From: Amycolatopsis roodepoortensis
GTDB taxonomy: Bacteria; Actinomycetota; Actinomycetes; Mycobacteriales; Pseudonocardiaceae
Assembly: GCF_014873915.1 (NCBI RefSeq)
Contig: NZ_JADBEJ010000008.1
Span: 310,001-374,000 of the forward strand
Reading direction: 5' to 3'
Length of the DNA stretch: 64,000 bases
Both the position numbers and the translations under genes were made by a program. Within the stretch, counting starts at the first letter, position 1. Each line of letters starts with the position of its first letter. Below are positions 44,763 through 55,717 of the stretch, in pieces. Under the pieces are notes generated by a model. The model had not been told where the DNA came from. It ran no database searches and saw only the letters and a program-made list of their open reading frames with translations.

Positions 44763-46963
44763 GTGGACGACTGGGCCTTGCCGGGTTTCACCGAGATGGG
44801 GTCACTGGGCGAAGGTGGATTCGGCCGGGTCGTGCTGGCCCGCCACGACGAATCCGCGCAGGTCGTGGCCATCAAATACCTGTACGCGAGGTTCGCGGCA
44901 GACCCGCGGCGGCTGGCGGAATTCCGCCATGAGGCGCAGATCCTGAGCCGCGTTTCGGGGCCCCACATCGCCCGGCTGCACCAGTTCGTCGAGACCCCGC
45001 AAGGGGCCGCGATCATCATGGAAGCCGTTCACGGAATCTCCCTGAAAGAGATACTCGGCCGCCAGGAGAAGCTCGAACCCGAAGCCGCGCTGGCCATCCT
45101 CAAGGGCTCGCTGCTCGGACTCGCCGGCGCGCACGCCGCGGGCACCGTCCATCGCGACTACAAACCGGCGAACGTCCTGGTCACCCGGGAGGGGCAGAGC
45201 AAGCTCGTCGACTTCGGCATCGCCGTGCTCGCCGGGCAGACCGGGGTCGCCGCGGGCACGCCCGCCTACATGGCGCCCGAGCAGTGGGCGGGCGGCGTCG
45301 CCACACCCGCGACCGACGTCTACGCCGCGACCTGCGTGTTCTTCCAGTGCGTCGCCGGGCACCGGCCGTACGAGGCCGAGCAGGTCGAAGTGCTCCGCAC
45401 GCTGCACGAATACGCCCCGATCCCGTTCGGCGAGGTGCCCGAACCGGTCCGCGACCTCATCGCGCGCGGCATGGCGAAGGACGTCGCCCAGCGGCCGTCG
45501 GGCGCGGCCGAGTTCGTCACCGAACTGGAGGCGTCCGCCAGGAAGGCGTACGGCGAGGACTGGGAGCGCAACGGCTGGCACTGGCTCGCCAAAGGCGCCG
45601 GGGTCCTGGTCGCCCTCTCCCCGCTGGCCCTGCTCGGCGCGGGAACCGCGGCCGCACCGGTCATCGCGGGCGGCGGGGTCGCGGCCACCGCCGGCGGCGG
45701 GATCGCGCTCGGCCTCAAGATCACCGCCGCGGTCGCCGCCGCCACCGCGGTCGCCGTCGGGACGGTCGTGGTGGTCGACACGAACAGTGAAGACGAAGCG
45801 CCGCCACGGACGGCGACCGTCGCCGCGATGAAGGTCGACCTCCTCACCCGCACCGAGAAGCTCGACGGCTTCGACTTCAACGGGAAGTACGTCCGCATCA
45901 GCGGGCTGAAGGACAAGGCGGTCGAGGAGCGGGTCAACAAGGCGCTGATGGCGCCGATCGACGGGTGGCTCACCAGCGTCTGGCCGCCGGGGAGCCCGCC
46001 GGAAAAGGAGCCGGACGGCGACATCCCGCATATGTCCACCACCGCCGAGGTCCTGCGCCAGGACGACAAGCTGATCTCGGTCGTCTACGAACGTTCGGTC
46101 GAGACTGTCCAGCTCGGGAACCGCGGCGCCTACGCCGTCCGGACCCTCGTGATCGACCTGTCCGACGGCGACGTGATCCCGACCGCGGGCCTGTTCGACA
46201 ACGTCGACGGCAACGCCGAGCGGATGCGGATGGTGGAAGACCGGCTGTACGCCTCGGCCAAACCGGGCGAGTGCCTCGCCACGCCGCCGTCGGAACCGGA
46301 GCACCTTCCCGCGGGAGCGATGTCGGACCGGTACACCCAGGACGGGGCGATCGTGCAGGCGGCGCCCGCGGCGAACGGGATGGAGTTCCGCGTCGCCGCC
46401 TTCGCGCTCGGCTACCCGATGGTCTGCAATCCGACGACCGTCACCGTGCCCTACGAACGGCTGCGCGGCCTGCTGAGTCCCGCGGTCACGCATCTGCTCG
46501 GCGGCACGCAGGGACAAGGCACCAAGGTGCACGACGTCGGCGCTTTCACCATCACCACACCGGAAAACTGGCGACTGCTCTCCGGCGAACCCATCGAGCG
46601 CTACCTGGTGACCGCCGACCAGTGCACCCAGCCGTTCCGCTGCGCGGGCGTCGTCTTCAGCGACAACTCGCGGACCGACCCGGCCACGCCGCCGTATGAA
46701 GCGGGCAAGCCCTACAACCGCTCGACCGGCTCGCGTCCGTGCCACTCCATCGGCGCACCCGGCGAGACCCAGGGGACGCCCACCCTCCAGATGAAGGAAC
46801 TTCGCCCGGTCGGGACGAAGCGGGCCGCCTACGAAGAGTGGCGGATCACGTGTTCCGGCAGCGGTACGGTCACCCAGCGGGTCTGGTTCCTGCCGAAAAC
46901 GCAGCTCGTGATCGTCGACGAATGGAACACTCCAGGCCTCGACAAGATTCTGGAAGAGGCCCG

Positions 46964-46973
<10 letters not shown>
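44763..46973 (+). CDS. Membrane Ser/Thr protein kinase with extracellular domain (first of a tandem pair)
   Basis: The 736-residue kinase has domain residues 8-265: LGEGGFGRVVLA, VAIKYL, HRDYKPANVLV, DFGIAV, and GTPAYMAPEQWAGG. A Gly/Ala-rich hydrophobic stretch near 280-340 spans the membrane, followed by an external region of about 390 residues. Its start (YVRISGLKDKAVEERVNKAL) resembles RsiV/DUF3298-type ligand domains, and four cysteines lie near the end. GTG 44763 is the start. It overlaps the second, related kinase by ten bases. Tyrosine after HRD replaces the usual leucine or valine. Its ligand is unknown. Confidence 0.9.
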
Positions 46974-49231
<2,258 letters not shown>

Positions 49232-49548
49232 CCTGACCTGCGAAGGTCCAAAGTGGAATGAGTATTCGCTGGGCCGAATGGCCTAACGTCGTGGTTCGTC
49301 GTCCGTGACCGTTCGGAGACGCCGGGTGACACCACTCACCTCCGCCTCACTCGGTTGGCGGCACGTAGGACTGAAGTCCGATGACCGCCTACCGACCGGT
49401 CACCGATGACAAGGTGCCGCCGATCGCAGCCACTCCCGTTGTCCGGCGCCGTCGCCTCTCCGCCCTGTTAGACAGTTCATGTGCCGCTTCCACCGAGGTG
49501 GCACGGGATGAAGAGCCCTAGGGAAACCAGGTTCGAAGGAGGCGGAAC
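49232..49548. other. Intergenic region, 317 bases
   Basis: No gene or RNA recognised. A short hairpin GGACTGAAGTCC lies near 49367-49378, and one near-copy of the GTCCANNNTGGAC palindrome is at 49246-49258. The promoter of the 49549 gene is expected here, with GGAGG just before its GTG. Confidence 0.5.
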
Positions 49549-50199
49549 GTGGCGGCTACACCGAACATGGAGAGCTCGACGGTCGCCGGTGGCGCGAAGC
49601 GCAGCCGGTCACTGCCGAGCCGGGTGGTGCCGCCGATCGAACTGCCCGCGAGCGTCGGGGAGCTTTCGCGCAAGGCGGCGGCCCTGCTCGGCTGGAACGG
49701 CATCGTGTTGCCGGAGACCACCGTGCTCGGCCGCAAGATCTGCGTGGTCGCCCGGCTCCGTACCGACGTGCACGCCGAGCGCATCGCGATGGGCATGGGT
49801 CCCGTCGTCGATCGCGCCACCGTCGACACCTGGACATGGCCAGAGCTGGCCGCGACCGCACCCGCGCCGGCCGCCGAGATCATCGGCGTCCTCGCGGTCG
49901 CCCGGCACTGGCGCACCGCGATGGCCTCCGCGGTTCCGTTCGCACGTTACGGCGAGGCCGCGATGGTTCTCCCATCGCCTGCCGTACTGACGGAAGACTA
50001 CGTCGGCAACTGCCTGCCGCGTGCCCGCGCGTACGGGCTCGGCATCGTCACCGCCGACCCCAACGCCCTCGCCGACCTCGACCTCGAGGGCCACGGCGAG
50101 CGCATGATCCTCGACGAGGACCCGGTCTCGCGCCTGGTCAACGAGATCGTCTACGACCAGCTGCTCCGCGAAACCGAGCTCCCTGCCGAAGTGGACTGA
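49549..50199 (+). CDS. Unknown actinobacterial protein
   Basis: The 216-residue soluble protein starts at GTG 49549 after a strong GAAGGAGG. No family was recognised. It has a basic Ser-rich N-terminus, then an alpha/beta region with TWTWPELAATAP, IIGVLAVARHWR and CLPRARAYGLGIVTAD. The last segment resembles the VRD/PD-(D/E)xK-like end seen in some uncharacterised proteins but is not diagnostic. It is followed 19 bases later by an NAD(P)-binding protein in the same direction. Confidence 0.7.
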   Translation: MAATPNMESSTVAGGAKRSRSLPSRVVPPIELPASVGELSRKAAALLGWNGIVLPETTVLGRKICVVARLRTDVHAERIAMGMGPVVDRATVDTWTWPELAATAPAPAAEIIGVLAVARHWRTAMASAVPFARYGEAAMVLPSPAVLTEDYVGNCLPRARAYGLGIVTADPNALADLDLEGHGERMILDEDPVSRLVNEIVYDQLLRETELPAEVD

Positions 50200-50218
50200 A
50201 CGCGCTACCGTCGGGCCC

Positions 50219-50869
50219 ATGCGAGTAGTCATTGCGGGTGGACACGGACAGATCGCGCTGAAGCTGGAGAAACTCCTCTCCTCGCGCGGTGATCAGGCGG
50301 TCGGGATCGTGCGCAATCCCGATCACGTCGCCGATCTCGAAGCGGCCGGTGCCGAAGCCGTCGTGCTCGACCTGGAACAGTCCGATGTGGACGCCGTCGC
50401 CAAGGTGCTCGACGGCGCCGACGCCGCCGTCTTCGCGGCGGGCGCCGGGCCAGGCAGCGGCACCGCTCGCAAGGACACTGTGGACAGAGCGGCCGCGGAA
50501 CTCTTCGCGGCCGCCTCCGAGCGGGCGGGCGTCCGCCGGCACATCCAGGTCGGCTCCATGGGCGCGGACAAATGGGAGACCGCGGACGTCCCGGACGATT
50601 TCCGGATCTACCTCAAGGCCAAGAAAGCGGCCGAAGACGATCTGCGCGCCCGCGATCTCGACTGGACGATCCTCCGGCCGGGACAGCTCACCAACGACGA
50701 GGGCACCGGCACGATCAGGATCGCCGAATCCACCGGACGCGGGCCCATTCCCCGGCAGGACGTCGCCGCGATCCTCGTCGCGCTGCTCGACACCCCGTCG
50801 ACGGCGGGCCGCGTCCTCGAAGCGATCTCGGGTGATACTGCTATCTCTCAGGCCTTTTCCGCTCTGTGA
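50219..50869 (+). CDS. NAD(P)-binding atypical SDR (NmrA/YwnB-like)
   Basis: The 216-residue single Rossmann domain has VVIAGGHGQIALKLEKLL at the N-terminus (GGxGxI variant of the dinucleotide motif), VFAAGAGPGSG, HIQVGSMGAD and TILRPGQLT, matching the atypical short-chain family with NAD(P)H-binding PF13460. The usual Tyr-x-x-x-Lys is YLKAKKAAED, so Tyr and a Lys spacing are roughly kept. It may act as a redox sensor or small reductase. ATG 50219. Confidence 0.88.
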   Translation: MRVVIAGGHGQIALKLEKLLSSRGDQAVGIVRNPDHVADLEAAGAEAVVLDLEQSDVDAVAKVLDGADAAVFAAGAGPGSGTARKDTVDRAAAELFAAASERAGVRRHIQVGSMGADKWETADVPDDFRIYLKAKKAAEDDLRARDLDWTILRPGQLTNDEGTGTIRIAESTGRGPIPRQDVAAILVALLDTPSTAGRVLEAISGDTAISQAFSAL

Positions 50870-50919
50870 AACCGTAGTGTGTGGCCGTAATCCGTCTTTT
50901 GAATGAACGGAGTAGGTCC

Positions 50920-51867
50920 TTGCGCGAGGACATCGCGGTCTTCAGCGGCAGCGCACATCCCGAGCTGGCCGAAGAGATCTGCGCCAATCTCGGCGTTCCA
51001 CTGCATCCCGTGAAGGTGCAGCGGTTCGCCAACGACTGCCTCGAAGTCCAGCTCGAAGCCAACTGCCGCGAGCGGGACGTCTTCCTGATCCAGCCGCTGG
51101 TGCGGCCGGTGCAGGAACATCTCGTCGAGCTGCTGCTGATGCTGGACGCCGCGCGGGGCGCTTCGGCCAAGCGGATCACCGTCGTCATGCCGCACTACTC
51201 GTACGCTCGCTCGGACAAGAAGGACGCGCCGCGGATCTCGATCGGCGGCCGTCTCGTCGCCGATCTGATGGCGACCGCCGGAGCCGATCGGGTGCTCGCG
51301 ATGACGCTGCATTCGCCGCAGGTGCACGGCTTCTTCAGCGTCCCGGTCGATCACCTGCACGCGTTGCAGGAACTGGCGAAGCACTTCCGCCAGTACGACC
51401 TCTCCGCGACCACCGTCGTTTCGCCGGATCTCGGCAACGCCAAGGAGGCCGCGCATTTCGCCCGGCTGCTCGGCGTCCAGGTCGCCGCCGGCGCGAAGCA
51501 GCGCTTCGCCGACGACAGGGTCGAGATCAGCTCGGTGATCGGTGAGATCACCGGCCGCGACGTGATCGTCCTCGACGACGAGATCGCCAAGGGCAGCACC
51601 GTGATCGAACTGCTCTCCAAGCTGCGCGAGCTGAAGCCGCGTTCGATCCGCGTCGCCTGCACGCACGGCCTCTTCTCCAGCGGCGCGCTGAAGCGGATCG
51701 GCGAGCAGGACGACGTGCTGGAAATCGTCTGCACGAACACGGTGCCGATCCCGCCGGAGGAGCAGAGCCCGAAGCTTCGGGTCCTTTCGATCGCGCCCGC
51801 GCTGGCGGAGGCGATACGCCGGATCCACAACGGCGAATCGGTCAGCGCGCTGTTCGAGACCGCCTAG
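50920..51867 (+). CDS. Ribose-phosphate pyrophosphokinase paralogue
   Basis: The 315-residue protein makes or binds PRPP. Motifs include IAVFSGSAHPELAEEI, VVMPHYSYARSDKK (ATP loop), LHSPQVHGFFSVPVDHL and the PRPP site VIVLDDEIAKGSTVIEL. The last differs from the housekeeping form (DDMxDTGGT), and the sequence is closer to the divergent class. TTG 50920 with GGAG seven bases before is chosen, giving the usual REDIAVFSG beginning; the frame is open to a GTG at 50881. The four-base overlap with the convergent oxidase gene is ordinary here. Confidence 0.88.
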   Translation: MREDIAVFSGSAHPELAEEICANLGVPLHPVKVQRFANDCLEVQLEANCRERDVFLIQPLVRPVQEHLVELLLMLDAARGASAKRITVVMPHYSYARSDKKDAPRISIGGRLVADLMATAGADRVLAMTLHSPQVHGFFSVPVDHLHALQELAKHFRQYDLSATTVVSPDLGNAKEAAHFARLLGVQVAAGAKQRFADDRVEISSVIGEITGRDVIVLDDEIAKGSTVIELLSKLRELKPRSIRVACTHGLFSSGALKRIGEQDDVLEIVCTNTVPIPPEEQSPKLRVLSIAPALAEAIRRIHNGESVSALFETA

Positions 51868-53168
51868 ACGGTGCCGAGGACCCGGTCGAGGTAGGTGTTC
51901 GTGAAGACCCCGGCCGGGTCCACCTCCTTGCGGACCCGCAGGAAGTCGTCGAAACGCGGGTACCGCGAGCGCAGCGTCGCGGCGTCGAGGTCGTGCATCT
52001 TGCCCCAGTGCGGGCGGCCGCCGACCTGGCCGACGATCGACGCGAACCCGGCGAAGTACTCGCGGTAGGGCATGCCGACGAACTGGTGGATCGCGATGTA
52101 GGCGGAGTCGCGGCCGTTCGCGGTCGAAAGCCAGATGTCGTCCGCGGCGGCGACGCGCACCTCGACCGGGAACGCGACCGGGTTCTCCAGTTTCGGGACG
52201 AACGCGCGGAGCTCGGAGAAGACGTCGTGCAGCGCTTCGCGGGGGATCGCGAACTCCGACTCGACGAACCGCACGCCGCGATGGGTCACGAAGACGCGGT
52301 GCGACGTGTCGCTGTACTCTCGGGCGGAGAGGATGTTCGAGGCGAACCGGCCGAGCGGCTGGACGAGCTTCGGCACCGCGCGGCCGAGACGGCACAGGCC
52401 GCCGAACGCGACGTTCTCCGTGACCTCGTAGTCGACGAATTCCTTCAGCCTGGTCAGCGGGCGGCGTTCACTGCCCGCTGGTAGCCGATTGTTGCGCTTG
52501 ACCAGAGCGTTCTTGCCGTAGGGGAACCAGTAGAACTCGAAGTGGTCGTTCTCGTCGGCGAAGCGGTCGAAACCTTCGAGGACCTGTTCGAGTGGTTCCG
52601 GCCGCTCCTGGGCGAAGAGCAGGAACGAAGGTTCACACTGCAGGGTGACCGTGCTGATGACGCCGAGCGCGCCGAGCCCGACCCTCGCCGCCGCGAAGAG
52701 ATCGGGGCGTTCGTCCGCCGAACAGGTGACCACGGTGCCGTCGGCGAGCACGAGTTCGAGCGCGGCGATCTGGGTGGCGATACCGCCGAGCCGGGCGCCG
52801 GTGCCGTGGGTGCCGGTGGAGATCGCGCCCGCGACGGTCTGCGCGTCGATGTCGCCGAGGTTGGTCATGGCGAGACCCAGCGCGTCGAGTTCGGCGTTGA
52901 GCTGCTTGAGAGTGGTGCCCGCACGGACCGTGACCAGGCCTTTCCCGACGTCGGCAGACGCGATGCCGGTCCAGCCGGTCAGGTCCATGGCGTCCGAGTT
53001 CGCGGCGGCGATCGCCGTGAAGGAGTGGCCGCTGCCGAGCGGGCGCAGGCGCCTTCCGTCCGCGGCGGACCGGATGATCGCCTCGGCGATCGCGGCCGTG
53101 TCCCGCGGCCGATGCACACGCAGCGGCGACGCCGTCGCGGTGCCGGCCCAGTTGCTCCACCGTGTCAT
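51864..53168 (-). CDS. FAD-linked sugar-lactone/alditol oxidase (ALO/GULO family)
   Basis: The 434-residue flavoprotein has an N-terminal PP-loop FAD domain with RPLGSGHSFTAIA, where the histidine is the usual covalent FAD anchor, and LGDIDAQTVAGAISTGTHGTG. The C-terminal ALO domain ends HWGKMHDLDAATLRSRYPRF. It oxidises aldonolactones or alditols using oxygen or another acceptor in the cytosol. Start ATG 53168. It is divergent from the fold-III PLP enzyme with a short shared promoter region (53169-53257), where the AT-rich GTGAATAGTATTCGCG may hold the -10 elements. Confidence 0.92.
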   Translation of the reverse strand: MTRWSNWAGTATASPLRVHRPRDTAAIAEAIIRSAADGRRLRPLGSGHSFTAIAAANSDAMDLTGWTGIASADVGKGLVTVRAGTTLKQLNAELDALGLAMTNLGDIDAQTVAGAISTGTHGTGARLGGIATQIAALELVLADGTVVTCSADERPDLFAAARVGLGALGVISTVTLQCEPSFLLFAQERPEPLEQVLEGFDRFADENDHFEFYWFPYGKNALVKRNNRLPAGSERRPLTRLKEFVDYEVTENVAFGGLCRLGRAVPKLVQPLGRFASNILSAREYSDTSHRVFVTHRGVRFVESEFAIPREALHDVFSELRAFVPKLENPVAFPVEVRVAAADDIWLSTANGRDSAYIAIHQFVGMPYREYFAGFASIVGQVGGRPHWGKMHDLDAATLRSRYPRFDDFLRVRKEVDPAGVFTNTYLDRVLGTV

Positions 53169-53257
53169 GCGCCCACCTATTCCGAGAGGCTGTGAGTGCC
53201 GAAACAGTAAGTGAATAGTATTCGCGTTTCAAGCCCTTCTGTCGTACCTTAGTTCGG

Positions 53258-54442
53258 GTGACCAGTGCGACGGTGTACGACTTGGCGACGAAGGACCTGG
53301 ATCCTCCGTTCGCGGTTGTCGACTTGGATGCGTTCGACGCGAACGGCGCCGACCTGCTGCGGCGGGCGAACGGCAAACCGATCCGCGTGGTCAGCAAGTC
53401 CGTCCGCTGCCGGTATCTGCTGATGAGGGTGCTCGCGCGGCCCGGTTTCGAAGGCCTCATGTGCTACTCGCTCGCCGAAGCCGTCTGGCATGTCGAGCAG
53501 GGGACTTCCGAGGACATCGTGGTGGCGTACCCGACCGCCGACCACGGCGCCCTGCGGCGGCTGGCGGCGAACGACCGGGCGCGGGCGGCGATCTCGATCA
53601 TGGTCGACTCGCCCGAACATCTCGACCTGGTCGACGCGGCGCTGGGGCAGGGGCATCCGGACATCCGTGTCTGCCTGGAGCTCGACGCTTCCTGGCGGCC
53701 GCTGCCCGGGGTGCACGTCGGCACCCGGCGCTCGCCGGTGTTCAGCCCGCGCCAGGCCGCGGATCTGGCGCGGACCATCTTGTCCCGCAAGGGTTTCCGG
53801 CTCGTCGGGATGATGGCGTACGAAGGTCAGATCGCCGGGCTCGGCGACGCGGCGGGCGGCGGCGTCAAGAACTCGCTCATCGGGTGGATGCAGCGGAAGT
53901 CCATCGCGGAAATCGCGAAACGCCGCGCGGCCGCGGTCCGCGCGGTGCGGGCCCTGGCGGATCTGGAGTTCGTCAACGGGGGTGGCAGCGGCAGTGTCGA
54001 ATCGACCGGCGCCGAAGCGGCCGTCACCGAGATCGCGGCCGGATCGGGCCTGATCGGGCCGACGCTCTTCGACGGCTACGCGCATTTCTCGCCGCGCCCG
54101 GCCGCGATGTTCGCGCTGCCCGTCGTCCGGCGCCCGGCGCCGAAGGTCGCGACGCTCTTCTCCGGCGGCTACATCGCTTCGGGCCCCGCCGAGTCTTCGC
54201 GGCTTCCGACGCCTTACCTGCCCGAAGGCCTTTCGCTGCTCGGATTCGAAGGCGCCGGCGAAGTCCAGACCCCCGTCTCCGGCGAAGCCGCCCGGCACCT
54301 GCGTCTGGGCGACCGCGTCTGGCTGCGCCACGCGAAGGCGGGCGAACTCGCCGAACGCTTCACGCACTACCACGTCGTCGTCGGCGACCGCGTCGACCGA
54401 ACCGTCCCCACCTACCGAGGCGAATCCCAAAACTTCGGCTGA
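53258..54442 (+). CDS. Fold-III PLP enzyme, alanine racemase / D-threonine aldolase-like
   Basis: The 394-residue protein has the PLP lysine in RVVSKSVRC, a TIM-barrel N-terminal region (FEGLMCYSLAEAVW, GMMAYEGQIAGLGD, FVNGGGSGSVESTGAE) and a C-terminal beta domain. This layout is shared with actinobacterial amino-acid deaminase/aldolase proteins near D-threonine aldolase. GTG 53258 starts it. Racemase activity is less likely because the alanine-racemase tyrosine motif is absent. Its neighbour oxidase is divergent, and a shared pathway is possible but unproven. Confidence 0.85.
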   Translation: MTSATVYDLATKDLDPPFAVVDLDAFDANGADLLRRANGKPIRVVSKSVRCRYLLMRVLARPGFEGLMCYSLAEAVWHVEQGTSEDIVVAYPTADHGALRRLAANDRARAAISIMVDSPEHLDLVDAALGQGHPDIRVCLELDASWRPLPGVHVGTRRSPVFSPRQAADLARTILSRKGFRLVGMMAYEGQIAGLGDAAGGGVKNSLIGWMQRKSIAEIAKRRAAAVRAVRALADLEFVNGGGSGSVESTGAEAAVTEIAAGSGLIGPTLFDGYAHFSPRPAAMFALPVVRRPAPKVATLFSGGYIASGPAESSRLPTPYLPEGLSLLGFEGAGEVQTPVSGEAARHLRLGDRVWLRHAKAGELAERFTHYHVVVGDRVDRTVPTYRGESQNFG

Positions 54443-54545
54443 TCCGCGCGACCCCACCCCCCACCCATCCCTGGGGGGCGCGCCCCGCACCAGCGTATCG
54501 GGAGGGGGTGTCGGGGGAGGCGGTTCCGAGGGGTGAGGGGCCGGG

Positions 54546-54588
54546 TTGTCCACAACTGTGGGTGGGTGTGGACAGCTTGTGTGGATAA
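54546..54588. other. Cluster of three DnaA-box-like nonamers
   Basis: TTGTCCACA at 54546-54554 (plus strand), CTGTCCACA as the complement of 54567-54575, and the perfect TTATCCACA as the complement of 54580-54588. All fit the actinobacterial DnaA box (T/C)TNTCCACA within 43 bp. No dnaA or dnaN lies in the window, so this is not the replication origin. Confidence 0.45.
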
Positions 54589-54705
54589 GTCGGTATGGCC
54601 AGGTCAGGGTGGGTGGAAGCGTGGCTGTTGGTGGTTGTGTGACTGGTGGGGCGTCGGGTTCGGGCATCGGTGGACACGAATGGAGCAAGGGGGATCCGCC
54701 GGTGA

Positions 54706-54754
54706 CGCGAAGGGCACCTTCGGGACGTTGAGCGTCTCGAAGGTGCCCTTCGCG
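54706..54754. terminator. Long palindrome, likely terminator
   Basis: 22-bp stem, arms 54706-54727 and 54733-54754, with one G-T pair and a five-base loop TTGAG. It stands downstream of the fold-III PLP gene. Confidence 0.7.
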
Positions 54755-54821
54755 ACGTCCGGACAGCGGCGCCGGGAGTCCACAGTGGACTGAAGGAGAG
54801 TGATACCCGGGTGGGACGAGC

Positions 54822-54875
54822 TGAGCGTCCCCAATGTCGCATCAGGGACGCTCAGCGACTCGAATGCGACATTGG
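54822..54875. terminator. Compound hairpin with two mutually exclusive stems
   Basis: Stem 1: TGAGCGTCCC (54822-54831) with GGGACGCTCA (54845-54854). Stem 2: CCAATGTCGCAT (54831-54842) with ATGCGACATTGG (54864-54875). They interleave and cannot both form without a pseudoknot. It lies past the 3' end of the TetR gene and probably ends its transcript. Confidence 0.55.
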
Positions 54876-54946
54876 AACGTCGGCGAGTCCCGGGAAGTGC
54901 CCCAACGAGCGCGGCGAGAGCCCCAGCGAGCCCGCCGAAAAAACGG

Positions 54947-55591
54947 TCAGGCCTCGCCGAACTTGCTCGCCAGATACCCCTTCACCACGGACTTCGCCTC
55001 CGCCACGATCCGCTCGTCGCCTCGCGGGTCCCGCCGGAAGGCCAGCTTAAGCAGCGCGTCCGCGGTCTCGTTCGCGATCGTCAGCGCGAACCGGATGTCG
55101 TCCGGCGGCGACTGGATCCGCGCGGCGAGCACGTCGGTGAGCGCGTCGACGATGACGGCGTTGTTGTCGCGCGTCTCGTCGAGGAGCTGCCGGTCCACGA
55201 CGTCACCGAAGTGGACCTTCGAGAAACCGGGTACCTCGCGGTGCATCGCGAGGTAGATGTCGAGGATCGAGTCCACGACGTCCCACCAGTGTTCGGGCGC
55301 GAGTTCGTTCAGCGTCTCCGATACCGAGGCGACGAACCGTTCGAGGTTCCGCTGCGTCAGCGCCTGCACCACGGCCCGCTTGTCGGGGAAGAACTGGTAC
55401 AGCGAACCGACGGCCACGCCGGCGCGCTTCGCGATCAGCGTGGTCGTCAACGCGTCGTAACCGAGTTCGTCGATCAGCTGGGCGCTGGCGTCGAGCATCT
55501 GCTCCACCCGCTTGGCGCTGCGCTGCTGAACGGGCTGCCGCCGGAGCGGAGTCGTCTCCGCTTGCGGTTTCGCGGCCTGGATGTCGGACAC
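54947..55591 (-). CDS. TetR-family transcriptional regulator
   Basis: The 214-residue repressor has an N-terminal HTH (residues 25-70, TTLIAKRAGVAVGSLYQFFPDK) typical of TetR/AcrR and a helical ligand domain (DIYLAMHREVPGFSKVHFGD). GTG 55591 is preceded by GGAGGAG, which fixes the start; the frame is open far upstream across the divergent glucosidase but without support. It lies head-to-head with the beta-glucosidase/MFS operon (126-base gap), its likely target. Confidence 0.92.
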   Translation of the reverse strand: MSDIQAAKPQAETTPLRRQPVQQRSAKRVEQMLDASAQLIDELGYDALTTTLIAKRAGVAVGSLYQFFPDKRAVVQALTQRNLERFVASVSETLNELAPEHWWDVVDSILDIYLAMHREVPGFSKVHFGDVVDRQLLDETRDNNAVIVDALTDVLAARIQSPPDDIRFALTIANETADALLKLAFRRDPRGDERIVAEAKSVVKGYLASKFGEA

Positions 55592-55717
55592 TCGGGCTCC
55601 TCCTTCGCTGATCTGCGACTTTATCGTGCCGACAGGGTTCCCCCCGGTCGAGTGAAGGCATAGTATCTGAGAACTTTTCATGTTCGGCCGAGTCTGAAGA
55701 GGAAAGGTGCGTAGCCG

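Larger units (their letters stand above)
54443..54946. other. Intergenic region of about 500 bases with palindromes and DnaA-box-like sites
   Basis: No credible gene: the open frames here are low-complexity GT-rich translations. The region contains three DnaA-box-like nonamers (54546-54588), a long hairpin (54706-54754), the palindrome GTCCACAGTGGAC (54778-54790) and a second complex hairpin (54822-54875). Confidence 0.7.

Noticed and set aside
54533..54793. A small gene of 86 codons in the intergenic region
   Set aside because: The translation is low-complexity Trp/Gly-rich and spans the DnaA-like sites and a palindrome. There is no ribosome binding site.
54441..54900. An origin of replication because of DnaA-box-like sites
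   Set aside because: No dnaA, dnaN or long AT-rich unwinding element is present and there are only three boxes.
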